Below, piece after piece: positions 49,440 to 57,683 of a DNA stretch of 64,000 bases. The position numbers and the translations under genes were made by a program. Where the stretch lies: contig JAAFYY010000003.1 in NCBI GenBank assembly GCA_014284505.1, forward strand, positions 1 through 64,000. Reading direction: 5' to 3'. Positions within the stretch are counted from its first letter, which is position 1. The number at the start of each line of letters is the position of its first letter. Source of the DNA: Streptacidiphilus sp. 4-A2 (lineage in GTDB: Bacteria; Actinomycetota; Actinomycetes; Streptomycetales; Streptomycetaceae). Below the pieces are notes generated by a model. That model did no database searches. It was given only the letters and a program-made list of their open reading frames with translations, and was not told where the DNA came from.

Positions 49440-49596
49440 GCCGGGCTGCCTGCCTCGTCCCCGCCTCGCCCGCGCCTGGGTGCCGGGGCGGGACAGGCCG
49501 CCCGGCCCCTTTCCAACCTCGTCCGCAGGGGCGCCGCCGAACCGGCGGCGCCCCTGCCGCGTCCCGTGCCGCCCCTCAACCCGAAGGAGCACCGTC

Positions 49597-49799
49597 GTGG
49601 TCCTGTCCGTCTCCGGCGTGGTCGCCGCCGGCATCGTCGTGATCATCCTCTACCGCAACGGCTACGTGCGCTTCTGGAGCTCACTGGCCTGCATCCTGTT
49701 CGGCTTCTTCCTCGCCGGAACCGCCGCCGCCCCAGCGTCACGCACTTCCTGACCGGCTGCGGCTCGGTCTTCAGCAGCATCTGCCGCACCCTCAGCTGA
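49597..49799 (+). CDS. Small membrane protein (about 66 aa)
   Basis: GTG 49597 behind AAGGAG. VVLSVSGVVAAGIVVIILYR, NGYVRFWSSLACILFGFFLA (two helices), then after an indel near 49730 VTHFLTGCGSVFSSICRTLS. Fits a small Spd-type membrane protein. Confidence 0.55.
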
Positions 49800-49854
49800 C
49801 CCCGCGCAGCACCTCCAACCCGTCATCGTGACCACGAACCCCAGGAGAAGCCCA

Positions 49855-50637
49855 ATGACCACCGAACACGACGCCTCCCGCCCGGCGAACGACCAGCCGC
49901 TGGTGTGGACGCCGGTCCAGGCGCTGCCCCCGACCCGGGCGCAGCGCCTGCGCAGCGCCCTGGCGACCTGGACCGGCCAGCGCCTGCTCCCCGCGCTCGC
50001 GCGCTGCGGCCGGGCCGGGCGCTCCCGCGCGGACGCCCTCGCGGCCTGGGCCGGTGAGCACCTGACGCCCGCGCTGGTCCGCCGCCGCCAAGAGCTGGAG
50101 GAGGCCCTGACCGACGGCTGGGACAGCGCCCGGACCTGGATCAAGATCCTGGCTACGCTGATCGGCCTGATGGTCCTGGTCTACGCCGGGAACCTGCTCG
50201 CCGACCTGCTCGCCTCGCTCTACCACCGCCTGGTCGGCCACCACACCGGGCTGCTGACCACGATCACCACACCCGTCCAGAACTGGACGGCAGCCCACAG
50301 CGGCTCCCTGCCGATCAGCGCCGGAAGTCTCTTCGGGCTGTGGGAGCTGGCCGGCCTGGTCCTGCTGATCACCTCGTTCGCCGGATCGGCCGCGGCCCGC
50401 CTGGCCTGGACCGGGTACGGGGCCGCGACCGCCGCGATGGTGTGGTCCGCCACCCCCGCCCCGGACCAGGCGGCCGCCACCGGGATCGCCGCCCTCACCT
50501 GGGCCCTGGCCAGCATCATCGCCCTGCACGGGCTGAGCCTGCGCCCGGTCATCACCAACATCACCCACGTCACCAGCGGTCTCCCGCAGCTCACGGCCCG
50601 GGAGACCCGCGCCCGCGACACCGAAGACGTCTGGTAG
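49855..50637 (+). CDS. Multi-helix membrane protein (260 aa), Spd-like
   Basis: ATG 49855 behind CAGGAGAA. A basic N-terminal half of about 95 residues, then hydrophobic segments IKILATLIGLMVLVYAGNLL, LWELAGLVLLITSFAGSAAA and AATGIAALTWALASIIALHG. Intact frame, ends ARDTEDVW. Distal gene of the transfer cluster; a role in plasmid spread is inferred. Confidence 0.65.
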   Translation: MTTEHDASRPANDQPLVWTPVQALPPTRAQRLRSALATWTGQRLLPALARCGRAGRSRADALAAWAGEHLTPALVRRRQELEEALTDGWDSARTWIKILATLIGLMVLVYAGNLLADLLASLYHRLVGHHTGLLTTITTPVQNWTAAHSGSLPISAGSLFGLWELAGLVLLITSFAGSAAARLAWTGYGAATAAMVWSATPAPDQAAATGIAALTWALASIIALHGLSLRPVITNITHVTSGLPQLTARETRARDTEDVW

Positions 50638-50723
50638 CCACTGCTTGTTTGACCATCGGGCCGCCCGACCAGCGCGGCGGCCCGCCCCTTTTCCCTGCAC
50701 CGCCCAGACTGCCGGAGGACCTG

Positions 50724-51116
50724 GTGCGCGCTTTCGACATGGACCCCACCGGGCAACGCCACGGTGGGATGCCCACCTGGCCGCTGAAGTGGGGGCCGCC
50801 GAAGAGCGAGTTCGCCACCAGACGGCAGCTGCGGGCCATGGGCCTACGCCCCGGCGGCGGCCAGGTCTGCGGCCAGCTGGTGTGGCGCTCACGCAAAGGC
50901 GAAGAGCGCTACGCGTGGCTGTACCGAGTCGACCTGGCCAAGCCGGTGCGCCCGATGACCCCGGCGCGTGCCGCCGCCCTGGACCGGGCGATGGCCGCAC
51001 GCCAGACCTGCCCGAAATGCCTGGTGCGTTTCGAGGCATGCCTCCCCCTCAAAACCCTCGGCAGCTGCTGGGGATGCAGCGACGAAGCCGCTGCCCTGAC
51101 AGAACTCGCAGCCTAA
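50724..51116 (+). CDS. RRQL-motif zinc-binding protein (130 aa)
   Basis: GTG 50724 behind CGGAGGA. The N-terminal part includes KSEFATRRQLRAMGLRPGGG, the RRQL motif known in actinobacterial plasmid proteins; the C-terminus has TCPKCLVRFEACLPL and SCWGCSDEAAALTE, a CxxC pair for zinc. Intact. Function unknown; often near transfer genes. Confidence 0.65.
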   Translation: MRAFDMDPTGQRHGGMPTWPLKWGPPKSEFATRRQLRAMGLRPGGGQVCGQLVWRSRKGEERYAWLYRVDLAKPVRPMTPARAAALDRAMAARQTCPKCLVRFEACLPLKTLGSCWGCSDEAAALTELAA

Positions 51117-51119
51117 GCA

Positions 51120-51203
51120 GTCCGGGTCACCACGCTGCCCACCACCGCCCGCCCGACAGGACTCGGGGCGGGCGGTGGTGCGCGGCGCGGCCACCCGGCC
51201 GAC
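51120..51203. repeat. Intergenic hairpin repeat, copy 1
   Basis: Starts GTCCGGGTCACCACGCTGC, contains the stem ACCACCGCCCGCCC / GGGCGGGCGGTGGT and ends GCCACCCGGCCGAC. First of four related spacer elements in 51.1-52.45 kb. Acts as a terminator-like hairpin between cassettes. Confidence 0.75.
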
Positions 51204-51261
51204 GAGCTGACGCGAGAACCACCCCGTCCGCTCGTTCATCGCCAACGCGAGAGGAATCGCC

Positions 51262-51411
51262 ATGAGCAACGACGACAACGGCCTGCGGACCGATGTCTAC
51301 CAGGACAACTCCGAGCCGGACGTTCCGCAGACCTCCCTCGCCCGGATGGACTCCGCCGTCGACGTGATGATCGCGGCGGCGCAGCTGGCCGCAGACACCG
51401 ACGTGGTCTAA
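51262..51411 (+). CDS. Small acidic protein (49 aa)
   Basis: ATG 51262 behind GAGAGGAATCGCC. MSNDDNGLRTDVYQDNSEPD, then LARMDSAVDVMIAAAQLAAD. Intact, flanked by repeat copies 1 and 2. Family unknown. Confidence 0.55.
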   Translation: MSNDDNGLRTDVYQDNSEPDVPQTSLARMDSAVDVMIAAAQLAADTDVV

Positions 51412-51426
51412 CTCCTGCCGCTGCCT

Positions 51427-51508
51427 GTCCGGGTCACCACGCTGCTCACCACGCCCGCTGCGACAGCACTTGGGGCGGGGTGGTGCGCGGCGCGGCCACC
51501 CGGCCGAC
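51427..51508. repeat. Intergenic hairpin repeat, copy 2
   Basis: Same layout as copy 1: GTCCGGGTCACCACGCTGC, a degenerate stem (ACCACGCCCGC...GGCGGGGTGGT), then the shared GCCACCCGGCCGAC end. Confidence 0.75.
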
Positions 51509-51531
51509 ACCGCGACCTCATGGAGGAACCC

Positions 51532-51880
51532 ATGCCCACCACCACGACTCCGGCCACGTTCGAGGACCTGGCCCGCCGGCACGGCAAGGCGCTGGCCTAC
51601 ATCGCCAGCGGCGACGACACCCCGGTCCCGGCCGACCCCCACCAGCGTTGACCCGCAGGGGCTGATCGACCTCGTCAACAACGCGGCGGCGTTCTTCAAC
51701 AGCGCCCACCACTACGACCAGGCCGAGACGCTGGAAAGCGCCGCCGGCTTCCTGGTGGAGGCCCGCGACGACGACGCCGACCGCCCTGCCCTGCTCAAGC
51801 GCGCCACCCGCGACCTGGCCGACTCCTACGACATGGCCAGCGAGCTGGCCGACGAACTGGGCGACGACTACGACTTCTGA
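51532..51880 (+). CDS. Small acidic paralogue A (about 115 aa), one frameshift
   Basis: ATG 51532. MPTTTTPATFEDLARRHGKA, LAYIASGDDTPVPADP, then SVDPQGLIDLVNNAAAFFNS and LADSYDMASELADELGDDYD. The break is at 51639, where the run is CCCCC; four C would keep the frame. The paralogue at 52009 has CCC at the same place. Helical, acidic, unknown. Confidence 0.6.
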
Positions 51881-51895
51881 CTCTGGCCGCCGCCC

Positions 51896-51980
51896 GTCCG
51901 GGTCACCACGCTGCTCACCACCGCCCGCTTCGACGGCTTTCGGGGCGGGCGGTGGTGAGCGGCGCGGCCACCCGGCCGAC
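51896..51980. repeat. Intergenic hairpin repeat, copy 3
   Basis: Third copy, with the stem CACCACCGCCCGC...GCGGGCGGTGGTG and the shared GCCACCCGGCCGAC end. Confidence 0.75.
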
Positions 51981-52008
51981 ACCACGCCCCACTTCACGGA
52001 GGTACCCC

Positions 52009-52354
52009 ATGGCCATCACCATCACCGCGCCGACGACGTTCGAGGACCTGGCCCGTCGCCACGGCAAGGCCCTCGCCTACATCGCCACCTGCGACGACAG
52101 CCCCGTCCCGGCCGACCCACCAGCGTGGACCCGCAGGGGCTGATCGACCTGGTCAGCCTGGCCGCGTCCTCCCTCACCCGGGGCCGCCGGGACGAGGACG
52201 CCGAGACTCTGGAGAGCGCCGAGCGCTTCTTGAACGAGGCCCGCGACGCCGACGACGCCGACGCCCCGCCCTGCTCAAGCGCGCCGCCCGCGACCTGGCC
52301 CGCTCCTACGACATGGCCAGCGAGCTGGCCGTGGACCTGGGCGAGAGCTTCTGA
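52009..52354 (+). CDS. Small acidic paralogue B (about 115 aa), frame broken
   Basis: ATG 52009 behind GGAGG. MAITITAPTTFEDLARRHGK, then SVDPQGLIDLVSLAASSLTR and LARSYDMASELAVDLGESF. Clearly duplicated from the gene at 51532. Breaks at 52116 (a C run one base short of four) and about 52268. Confidence 0.6.
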
Positions 52355-52360
52355 TCCCCC

Positions 52361-52446
52361 GTCCGGCTGCTGACGCTGCCCGCCATCGCCCTCCTCCCGC
52401 CACCGGGAGCAAGGGCGATGGCGCGCGGCGCGGCCACCCGGCCGAC
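52361..52446. repeat. Intergenic hairpin repeat, copy 4
   Basis: Keeps the start and the GCCACCCGGCCGAC end, but the stem is different (GCCATCGCCCT...AGGGCGATGGC). Compensatory change keeps pairing. Confidence 0.7.
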
Positions 52447-52490
52447 ACCGACCACCACCCGTCGCACCCGCCTGACCGGAAGGAAATGCC

Positions 52491-53109
52491 ATGCTCGCGA
52501 TCTTCCGCACTACCCGGCGACAGCAGGTGGAGTCCGGTGCCCACCTCACGGCCCGACCGAGGCGTTGCCCGCCGAGCCTGCCGTGCCGGAGCGATGGGTA
52601 CCGAGGGCACCGTGGTCCCGACGCGCTTCACCAACCTCGCCGGCGCGGACGTGCTGCTGTTCCGTTCCGCCTGCGGCACCTGGAAGCACGCGGTGCTATG
52701 CCTGGGCTGCGGCTATGCCAGCCGCGGGGAGGAGGCCCGCGAGAACGGCCGCCAGGGCGCCAACGACCACGCGTCCACATGCCGCGCCCAGCCCAGTCCC
52801 CCCCCCGGTCCCGACCGACACCGAGGCCGCCAGCCTGGTCGCCTACCGGCTGCGGTACTCCCAGGACACGACGGTTCCCAAGAACCTGCACCTCGAGCAG
52901 TTCACCGTCATGCGGCCGCAGCTGCGGCGCGACGACGCGTGGATCCACCGCGAACTCGCGGCGCTGGCCGACCGCGACCCCAGCCTGCTGACGGTCCGCA
53001 TGAGCGAGCCGCAGGACGGCAGCGCCCCGCAGCCCCAGTACACGATCCAGCCCCGCCCGCGCCCGCCCCCATCCAGCACCCCAGCCCGTGGCAGCACACC
53101 ACCTACTGA
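52491..53109 (+). CDS. Unknown Cys-rich protein (about 205 aa), frame broken
   Basis: ATG 52491 behind GGAAGGAAA. Restored pieces: MLAIFRTTRRQQVESGAHLT, TRFTNLAGADVLLFRSACGT, WKHAVLCLGCGYASRGE, HASTCRAQ (C-x-x-C...H...C, probable zinc), then SLVAYRLRYSQDTTVPKNLH and a Pro-rich end. One break lies at a nine-C run near 52798. Family unknown. Confidence 0.5.
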
Positions 53110-53144
53110 CCCCGGCTCCGAGCAGCACCAGGAAGGAATTCCTC

Positions 53145-53862
53145 ATGCGCAGCACCACCCTGGCCGCCGCCGCCCTGGCCAGCGGCGCGGCCCTGGCCGT
53201 CGCGGTCGCCCACCGGCGGCGCCCCGTCCCCCGCCGGTCGACCTGGACCAGGTCATCGCCGGGCCCGGCGGATCGCCGACGCCCTGGAGACCGGTGACCC
53301 GATCATGCGGGGCCTGGTCACCCACGGCAGCGACCTGGTCGACGTCCCCAAGGACTTCGGCCGACTGCTGGCGGGCTTCGCCGACCCCCAGCCGGACAGC
53401 GCCGGCTGGTCCTCGCTGCCATCGCCCCGCTGCGCGAGGGCGTCGGCTACCTCCACGACTGGCTCGCCAGCGGTACCGCTCCCGGCGATGTGCTGCGCGA
53501 ACTGCGGGCCCAGGCCCCGGTCACCCCGATCGCGGACCTGCTGGCCGACATCGTGGCCGACCTGAACGCAGGCGAAGCCGGACCCTGGAGCGACCCCACC
53601 GCCGCCCAGCTGTGGGACGCGGAGCAGTCGCTGCGCCGGGCCGCGGTGAAGCTCGGGGAGGGCTGGTCGGATCCGCACCCGGACGACTGCCAGGGCGGCT
53701 GCCTGGGCACCGGCGAGGTGAACGGCGACCCCCAGCGACCTGGTGCTCTGCACCGGGAACGCCCCGGAACCGGAGCCGGAGCCGGTGAGGCTGGACGGCG
53801 ACGACCCCTGGGCTTCTGCCGCCGTGGCCCCAGCCTGGACCACCGACGAACCGCCGTTCTAG
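53145..53862 (+). CDS. Unknown protein (about 238 aa), frame broken
   Basis: ATG 53145 behind AAGGAATT. MRSTTLAAAALASGAALAVA could be a signal-like N-terminus. Later pieces: VTHGSDLVDVPKDFGRLLAG, REGVGYLHDWLASGTAPGDV, IADLLADIVADLNAGEAGPW, DDCQGGCLGTGEVNG and an acidic end DGDDPWASAAVAPAWTTDE. Several indels. Followed by a strong hairpin. Family unknown. Confidence 0.5.
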
Positions 53863-53881
53863 ACCCCGCCCGCAGCAGCGC

Positions 53882-53915
53882 GACGCCCGCCAGGACACAG
53901 GTCCTGGCGGGCGTC
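53882..53915 (+). terminator. Perfect 15-bp stem-loop terminator
   Basis: GACGCCCGCCAGGAC (53882-53896) pairs exactly with GTCCTGGCGGGCGTC (53901-53915) across a 4-base loop. Confidence 0.8.
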
Positions 53916-54006
53916 GTCGTTCTCGGGCCGCGCACAGCCGGATCGGGCCTCGCAAGCTGACCGGCCGCGCGGCACCTCCCGAACCAATCAGAAGGAGATC
54001 ACCAGT

Positions 54007-54287
54007 ATGGCCAGTCCCGCCCTGCCCCGTCGCCGCAACACCAAGTCCCGCGCCCAGGCCGCCGCGCCCTCCCCCGTCCAGCGGCACCGCGCCGCCGCCG
54101 CGATGCGGGCGATCGGCCACCGCATCGGACGCCACCACACCTACAGCTGCGACGTCTGCGCCGTCGGATGGGCCGGCCCGGAGAACGACTGCTGGAGCTG
54201 CGGGCGACCGGCGAGCGACTACTCCCGCCGCGCCTCCACCCTCCAGCTGCTGCTGCGCCAGGTCACCCGTCCGCGAAGGCCGCCTGA
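54007..54287 (+). CDS. Zinc-motif protein (about 93 aa)
   Basis: ATG 54007 behind AAGGAG. Basic start MASPALPRRRNTKSRAQAAA, then HHTYSCDVCAVGWAGPENDC, WSCGRPASDY (CxxC...CxxC zinc ribbon). An indel near 54275 makes the end uncertain; it may stop at TGA 54285-54287 over the next ATG or be fused to the next gene. Confidence 0.55.
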
Positions 54288-54481
54288 TGACCCGGCTGCC
54301 CGACCAGCTGGACCGGCGCCTGGCCGCCGAACTGGTCCCGGCCCGTCCCCGCCCGATCCCGCCGAAGTACAAGCCGGTCACCCCCGGCCAGGCCCGCCGC
54401 AACCGCGCGGTGCTCCTGGCGGCGCTGGCCGCGCCCGCCGACACCGCCACCAGCACGACCGAGAAAGGAAGCTCGGCATGA
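54287..54481 (+). CDS. Small protein (64 aa) with shared PVTPxQAxRNR motif
   Basis: ATG 54287. MTRLPDQLDRRLAAELVPAR, then KYKPVTPGQARRNRAVLLAA. The PVTPxQAxRNRxxLLAAL motif recurs at the C-terminus of the WhiB protein encoded two genes downstream. Its TGA overlaps the ATG at 54478. Confidence 0.55.
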   Translation: MTRLPDQLDRRLAAELVPARPRPIPPKYKPVTPGQARRNRAVLLAALAAPADTATSTTEKGSSA

Positions 54482-54561
54482 GCAACGAGATCGGCAAGAC
54501 CTCCATCTGGCCCTCGCCGGCGGGGTCGTCGGCCCCGGCCAGGGCTGGGAGCGGACGATGA
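54478..54561 (+). CDS. Very small ORF (27 aa) in the whiB chain
   Basis: ATG overlaps the previous TGA, and its own TGA overlaps the WhiB ATG. MSNEIGKTSIWPSPAGSSAP... It may only couple translation, or be a frame-broken part of a neighbour. Confidence 0.35.
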   Translation: MSNEIGKTSIWPSPAGSSAPARAGSGR

Positions 54562-55079
54562 GCACCGCCGCCAGCAACGTCTCCGCCGTCACCAGCGACC
54601 CCCGCGTCCCCTTCCCGGCGGTCACCGAAGGCACGGCCTGCCGCGCCCGGCCCGAGCGCTGGTTCCCCAAGCGGTACGGCGAGGACTCGATCGAGCGCCA
54701 CCAGGCCGTGAACGCCTGCAAGCGCTGCCCGCTGGCGGAACAGTGCCTGCTGTGGGCGCTGGCCAACCCCGAGCTGACCGAGCACGGCATCTGGGCCGCG
54801 ACCACGCCCACCAAGCGCACCTACCTGCGCCAGGCCCTCCAGGCGCGGCTGGGAACGGACTGGGTCGCGGTGGTCGCCGCCCGCCGCCGGGCCCGCACCC
54901 AGGCCAGCACGGAGCGGCGCTGGGACACCCGGGTACGGCCCGCCGTCCCGCTCACCGCCGCCAACCCGCCCGCTCCGGTCCCGTCCGAGCCCCGGCACTG
55001 GGAGCCGGTCACCCCCGAACAAGCCGCCCGCAACCGGGAGACCCTGCTCGCGGCCCTGCGGGAAAGGCCGGCGGCATGA
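54558..55079 (+). CDS. WhiB-family regulator with extended C-terminus
   Basis: 173 residues. Cluster Cys C28, C54, C57 and C63 (TACRARPERWFPK, ACKRCPLAEQCLLWAL). The usual G-W-G-G turn is replaced by HGIWAATTPTKR. The C-terminal extension ends in WEPVTPEQAARNRETLLAAL, shared with the small gene at 54287. Coupled to the ASCH gene by an ATGA overlap. Confidence 0.88.
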   Translation: MSTAASNVSAVTSDPRVPFPAVTEGTACRARPERWFPKRYGEDSIERHQAVNACKRCPLAEQCLLWALANPELTEHGIWAATTPTKRTYLRQALQARLGTDWVAVVAARRRARTQASTERRWDTRVRPAVPLTAANPPAPVPSEPRHWEPVTPEQAARNRETLLAALRERPAA

Positions 55080-55501
55080 GCACCGGCATCCGCGCCCTGA
55101 CCATCCGGCCGCCCTGGTCCGACCTGATCACGGCCGGCGCCAAGACCATCGAGAACCGGCCCTGGGGCACCAGCTGGCGCGGGGTCCTGCTGGTCCACGC
55201 CGCCCGCCAACTCGCCCCCGACGCCCGCGAGGGCATCGCCGCGCTCCCCCCAGGCCACCGGATGGTCTTCGGCGCCGTCGTCGCCGTCGCCCGCCTGGAC
55301 GCCATCCACGACGACGACGGACCCTGCACCCCCTGGTCCCGGCCCGGGCACCAGCACTGGGAGCTCCACGACGCCCAACCGCTGACCACCCCGGTTCCCT
55401 GCGCCGGAGCACTGAGCCTGTGGCGACCCACCGACCAACTGCTCCAGGCCGTCACCGACGCCGCATCGCCGGGCGCGCTGCGTTTGCTTCGGGCCAGGTG
55501 A
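55076..55501 (+). CDS. ASCH-domain (PUA-like) protein
   Basis: 141 residues, intact. IRALTIRPPWSDLITAGAKT, IENRPWGTSWRGVLLVHAAR is the ASCH core, with HRMVFGAVVAVARLDAIHD and CAGALSLWRP in the second half. ASCH proteins bind nucleic acid or modified nucleotides; some are RNA-related hydrolases. Often found on actinobacterial phages and plasmids. Substrate unknown. Confidence 0.82.
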   Translation: MSTGIRALTIRPPWSDLITAGAKTIENRPWGTSWRGVLLVHAARQLAPDAREGIAALPPGHRMVFGAVVAVARLDAIHDDDGPCTPWSRPGHQHWELHDAQPLTTPVPCAGALSLWRPTDQLLQAVTDAASPGALRLLRAR

Positions 55502-55506
55502 CCGCG

Positions 55507-55774
55507 ATGCCCTCCGACTCCGACCCCATCGCCCTGGTCAAGGCCGCCGAAAACCTCAACTACGAGCCGACCACCACCGACCAGGACACCGCCGCCGCGC
55601 GCACCACCGCGCGGAACGCCACCGGCAAGGACGACCTCACCGAGCTCCTGGCGATGCTCGCCCTGCCCGACACCGAGGACGACATCGTCGCCCTCCTGCC
55701 GCTCATCCCTCCCCGGCCCCCGAAACCGGCACCACCGCACCCGACCCGATCGGAGAGATCCTCATGTCCGCTGA
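55507..55774 (+). CDS. Small acidic protein (about 88 aa), end uncertain
   Basis: ATG 55507, 5 bp after the ASCH stop. MPSDSDPIALVKAAENLNYE, then KDDLTELLAMLALPDTEDDI. An indel near 55705 leaves two options: stop at 55774 over the next start, or fusion to the next gene. Family unknown. Confidence 0.45.
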
Positions 55775-56414
55775 CGCCCACCTGGCCGTGGCCACCTCCA
55801 TGTACCGCGACGGCTACCCCCTGCACGAGATCACCGAGGCCACCGGCGTGGCTGCGGCCGAACTCGCCGACGCCCTGGCCCCGCAGGGCCACGTCGACCC
55901 GGGTCCGGCCACCGGCGTGGCCATCGACGTGCCGGTCACGGCCCGTCCCCTGCTCAAGTCGAAGACCGCCCCGGCCCCGCTGGTCGGCTTCACCGGCGAC
56001 CAGGAGGAACTGCTCACCTGGGGTGAGGCCCACGAGTCCGCCGCCATCAAGGCCCTGGCCGCGCGCACCCGCAGCGGCCTGGTCGACCTGGCCCAGCGCC
56101 GGGGCAGCGAGCGGGCCGCCGAGCAGGCCGCCGCCGAGGTCGAGCAGCTGGAGAAGCAGCTCGCCGCCGCCAAGGCCCGCCTGCGCCAGGCCAGGACCGG
56201 CCGCATCCCCGCCCCGGCTACCCCCGTGGCCGCGCCGGTGGCGGTGCCCACCCCGATCCGGGTGGAGACCTCCGCCGGCCTCCCGCGCGAGCAGCTCGCT
56301 CAGATCCGCACCTGGGCCCGCCCACGGGTACGAGGTCGCCGACCGGGCCTGATCCCGGCCGCCGCCCTGGAGGCGTGGAACAACCGCGACCAGCAGCTGG
56401 CCCAGGCCGGTTAG
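55764..56414 (+). CDS. Coiled-coil protein (216 aa) with HTH-like N-terminus
   Basis: ATG 55764 behind GGAGAG. MSADAHLAVATSMYRDGYPL, HEITEATGVAAAELADALAP looks HTH-like. Residues 110-145 are coiled coil (GSERAAEQAAAEVEQLEKQL, AAAKARLRQART), and the C-terminus has WARPRVRGRRPGLIPAAALE. Intact. Possibly DNA-binding and a nucleoid or Lsr2-like factor by layout, but not recognisable as such. Confidence 0.55.
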   Translation: MSADAHLAVATSMYRDGYPLHEITEATGVAAAELADALAPQGHVDPGPATGVAIDVPVTARPLLKSKTAPAPLVGFTGDQEELLTWGEAHESAAIKALAARTRSGLVDLAQRRGSERAAEQAAAEVEQLEKQLAAAKARLRQARTGRIPAPATPVAAPVAVPTPIRVETSAGLPREQLAQIRTWARPRVRGRRPGLIPAAALEAWNNRDQQLAQAG

Positions 56415-56417
56415 GCG

Positions 56418-56930
56418 GTGCCGGTCACCGGCACGACCGGGCTGCTCTCCGGCGAGGGCCAGGTCCACCTGGTCCGCACCGGAGGCGGCGCCGGACCCCA
56501 CTGGGGCGCGTACGCCGTCCTCTACACCGTGCGGTCCCTGGCCGACAGCACCCGCGAGTGCGTCATCGCCGCCGCACCCCCCGACCAGACCGCCCCGGCG
56601 CTCGGGCTGCAAACAGCCCGCCCGCACGGGCCCACCGGCTGCGCCCGCAAGCCCATGTGGGAGTACGCGGCCGCGTCCCTGCCGCCCAAGGCCAAGAGCG
56701 AGAGCGTCCTCGAGTACGAGCAACGCCTGGCGCTGTTCCTGCTCACCGGCGCCCACAGCGCCCGGCTGACCGGACCCGGGCAGCTCACCCGCTGGGAGAT
56801 GGCCACCGAGCACCTGGTCCCCCTGCACCTGCTACCCGGCAGCACCCGCGGCTACGCCGGATACAACGCCGTGCGGATCGGCCGCCTGATCACCGCGCTC
56901 CCCAAGGAACCGCCCACCACCGCATCCTGA
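56418..56930 (+). CDS. Unknown protein (170 aa)
   Basis: GTG 56418, 3 bp after the previous stop. VHLVRTGGGAGPHWGAYAVL, YTVRSLADSTRECVIAAAP, then EYEQRLALFLLTGAHSARLT. Mixed alpha/beta, intact. Family unknown. Confidence 0.55.
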   Translation: MPVTGTTGLLSGEGQVHLVRTGGGAGPHWGAYAVLYTVRSLADSTRECVIAAAPPDQTAPALGLQTARPHGPTGCARKPMWEYAAASLPPKAKSESVLEYEQRLALFLLTGAHSARLTGPGQLTRWEMATEHLVPLHLLPGSTRGYAGYNAVRIGRLITALPKEPPTTAS

Positions 56931-56946
56931 CGAAAGGACAGCAACC

Positions 56947-57195
56947 ATGCGGCTCGCCATCACCACCCAGGCCGTCCACGCCGACGGCTCGGTCTGCACC
57001 CACCCCACCGCCCCCACCGGCAAGCCCCGCGACCCGGCCACCTGCACCGGCCGGCGCGGCTACGTCGCGGCGTGCTCCGGCTCGCCGGACTGCACCTGGA
57101 CCGGGGAGCGGCGCGGGATGCGCACCCTGGCCGACGACGACCGCAAGGCCCACCGCGACCACCACGCCCAGGCCCCGGCCCCGGCCACGGCCTGA
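56947..57195 (+). CDS. Small Cys/His protein (82 aa)
   Basis: ATG 56947 behind AAAGGACA. SVCTHPTAPTGKP, ATCTGRRGYVAACSGSPDCT, DRKAHRDHHAQ. Cys and His spacing suggests a small zinc finger. Intact; upstream of the Nudix gene. Confidence 0.55.
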   Translation: MRLAITTQAVHADGSVCTHPTAPTGKPRDPATCTGRRGYVAACSGSPDCTWTGERRGMRTLADDDRKAHRDHHAQAPAPATA

Positions 57196-57229
57196 CCCGC
57201 CCCGTCCCCGATCCCGAGAGAGGAAACCC

Positions 57230-57670
57230 ATGACCGACACTAACGAGGTCATCGAGCGCCCCTTCTACACCGCTGACGTGGTGTGCATCCGAGGCGACGA
57301 GGTCCTGCTGATCAAGCGGGGCTGGCCTCCGTACGAAGGCTCCTGGGCTTTGGCCGGAGGCCATTGCGACGCCGGCGAGACCTCCCGCGCGGCGGCGGCC
57401 CGCGAACTTTTCGAGGAGACCGGCGTTGTCACCGACGCCGCCGCGCTGATCCCGCTGGGCGTCTTCGACGACCCCGACCGCGACCCGAGGGGCCGGTACG
57501 TCACCGTCGCCTACCTGGCCGTGGTGCCCGCCGACACGGAGGCCACCGCCGGGGACGACGCCGCGGCCGTGCGCTGGGCGCCGCTCGACTCCCCCGGCGA
57601 GGACCTCGCGTTCGACCACGCGCTGATCCTGGACGCCGCCCGGCTCCACCTCGCCAACCACCACGTTTGA
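57230..57670 (+). CDS. Nudix hydrolase
   Basis: 146 residues, intact. The Nudix box GGHCDAGETSRAAAARELFE, ETG is complete (G-x5-E-x7-RE-x2-EE-x-G). An N-terminal strand, VVCIRGDEVLLIKRGW, precedes it. Nudix enzymes cleave nucleoside diphosphate linked compounds such as ADP-ribose, NAD(H) or oxidised dNTPs; substrate not determined. Next to a deoxyribosyltransferase-like gene. Confidence 0.9.
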   Translation: MTDTNEVIERPFYTADVVCIRGDEVLLIKRGWPPYEGSWALAGGHCDAGETSRAAAARELFEETGVVTDAAALIPLGVFDDPDRDPRGRYVTVAYLAVVPADTEATAGDDAAAVRWAPLDSPGEDLAFDHALILDAARLHLANHHV

Positions 57671-57683
57671 CGGGAGCACACGC

